This document shows, one piece after another, positions 12,054-12,403 of a stretch of DNA of 12,403 nucleotides. Origin of the DNA: an uncultured Paraburkholderia sp. GTDB taxonomy: Bacteria; Pseudomonadota; Gammaproteobacteria; Burkholderiales; Burkholderiaceae. The stretch is taken from assembly GCA_937917025.1 (NCBI GenBank), contig CALFSF010000138.1, positions 1 to 12,403 on the forward strand, read 5' to 3'. The translations under genes and the position numbers were made by a program. The notes beneath the pieces are model-generated. The model searched no databases and was not told the DNA's origin. It saw only the letters and a list, made by a program, of their open reading frames with translations. Each line of letters opens with the position of its first letter. The first letter of the stretch is position 1.

Positions 12054-12374
12054 TTACAGATAGCTGCAGACGTAATCGAGCGTTTCGATCACGTCGATAT
12101 CAAAGCGGCTCTTGCCGGGCACGGAGAAGGACTCGCCCGCGCCATACGTCTTCCACTCGTCGCTGCCTGCGAGCCGGATGCGGCATTGGCCGGCCTGCAC
12201 CTCCATGAGTTCCGGCGCGTCGGTGCCGAAGTTGAGCGTGCCGGGCAGGATCACGCCGAGCGTCTTGCGCGTGCCATCGGCGAACAGAACGGTGTGCGAG
12301 ACACACTTGCCATCGAAGTAGACGTTGGCGCGTTTGATAACGGAAACCTGATCGAATTGCGTTGCGGCCGTCAT
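12054..12374 (-). CDS. ppnP: Pyrimidine/purine nucleoside phosphorylase (PpnP, formerly DUF1255/YaiE)
   Basis: This 106-residue single-domain cupin matches PpnP, a small cytosolic enzyme that splits several nucleosides with phosphate into free base and pentose 1-phosphate. Recognisable family stretches are NVYFDGKCVSHTV, GVILPGTLNFGTDAPELMEV, the block around DEWKTYGAGESFSVPGKSRF, and the C-terminal YVCSYL (E. coli ends YLCRYL, as I recall). I chose the ATG at 12374 (MTAATQF) because AAGGA lies 8 nt before it. The frame stays open up to an ATG at 12395, but that one has no ribosome site. It converges with the oxidoreductase gene. The upstream promoter is outside the window. The fold and family are clear from length and conserved ends. 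Confidence 0.9.
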   Translation of the reverse strand: MTAATQFDQVSVIKRANVYFDGKCVSHTVLFADGTRKTLGVILPGTLNFGTDAPELMEVQAGQCRIRLAGSDEWKTYGAGESFSVPGKSRFDIDVIETLDYVCSYL

Positions 12375-12403
12375 GGCGGTCTTCCTTTGGGTCATCGTGA
12401 ATG

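Noticed and set aside
12375..12395. Upstream ATG at 12395 adding seven residues to PpnP
   Set aside because: The visible upstream sequence has no ribosome site, whereas the internal ATG has AAGGA at good spacing and matches the family's N-terminus better.

Overview
The window looks like chromosomal DNA of a high-GC betaproteobacterium in the family Burkholderiaceae, most likely Paraburkholderia or a close relative. The reasons are the even high-GC coding bias, a MetE with the Cys-Cys-Gly-Gly-rich insertion I associate with Burkholderia MetE, and a persulfide dioxygenase-rhodanese fusion of the type characterised from Paraburkholderia phytofirmans. There are nine genuine protein genes, one of them cut by the left edge, plus one probable gene remnant. 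I see no rRNA, tRNA, CRISPR array, insertion sequence or prophage.

Left part (1-5143, minus strand): a carbohydrate or polyol uptake and oxidation operon. It runs from an AraC-type regulator (3850-4818) to a periplasmic sugar-binding protein (2575-3633), a single-domain ABC ATPase (1703-2506), an XylH-like permease (405-1688) and a short-chain dehydrogenase that leaves the window (1-363). The dehydrogenase N-terminus strongly resembles ribitol 2-dehydrogenase (RbtD), so a pentitol such as ribitol is the best guess for the substrate. A perfect 10-bp GC hairpin lies between the binding-protein and ATPase genes, and tandem 7-bp direct repeats lie just upstream of a possible -10 element for the operon.

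Middle (5041-8453): metE (minus) and metR (plus) are divergent and share a 109-bp AT-rich control region with a dyad. This is the classical arrangement of cobalamin-independent methionine synthase and its homocysteine-responsive LysR activator. A hairpin with a GAAA loop closes metE ahead of araC.

Right part (8454-12403): after about 300 bp with no assignable gene comes the persulfide dioxygenase-rhodanese fusion (8754-9839), followed by a short glutathione S-transferase-like remnant. A TetR regulator (9988-10587, minus) is divergent from a saccharopine-dehydrogenase-like oxidoreductase (10768-11799, plus). Their spacer carries two near-identical palindromes, TACAGATCTGTA and TACAGGTCTGTA, with centres 32 bp apart, the first placed between a perfect -35 (TTGACA) and a weak -10. 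A structured 254-bp convergent spacer then leads to ppnP, a small nucleoside phosphorylase (12054-12374, minus).

Most of this is recognisable metabolism. The least described parts are the TetR/oxidoreductase pair with its tandem operators, the inferred polyol specificity of the ABC operon, and several intergenic structures. I found no clear sign of a wholly new system.
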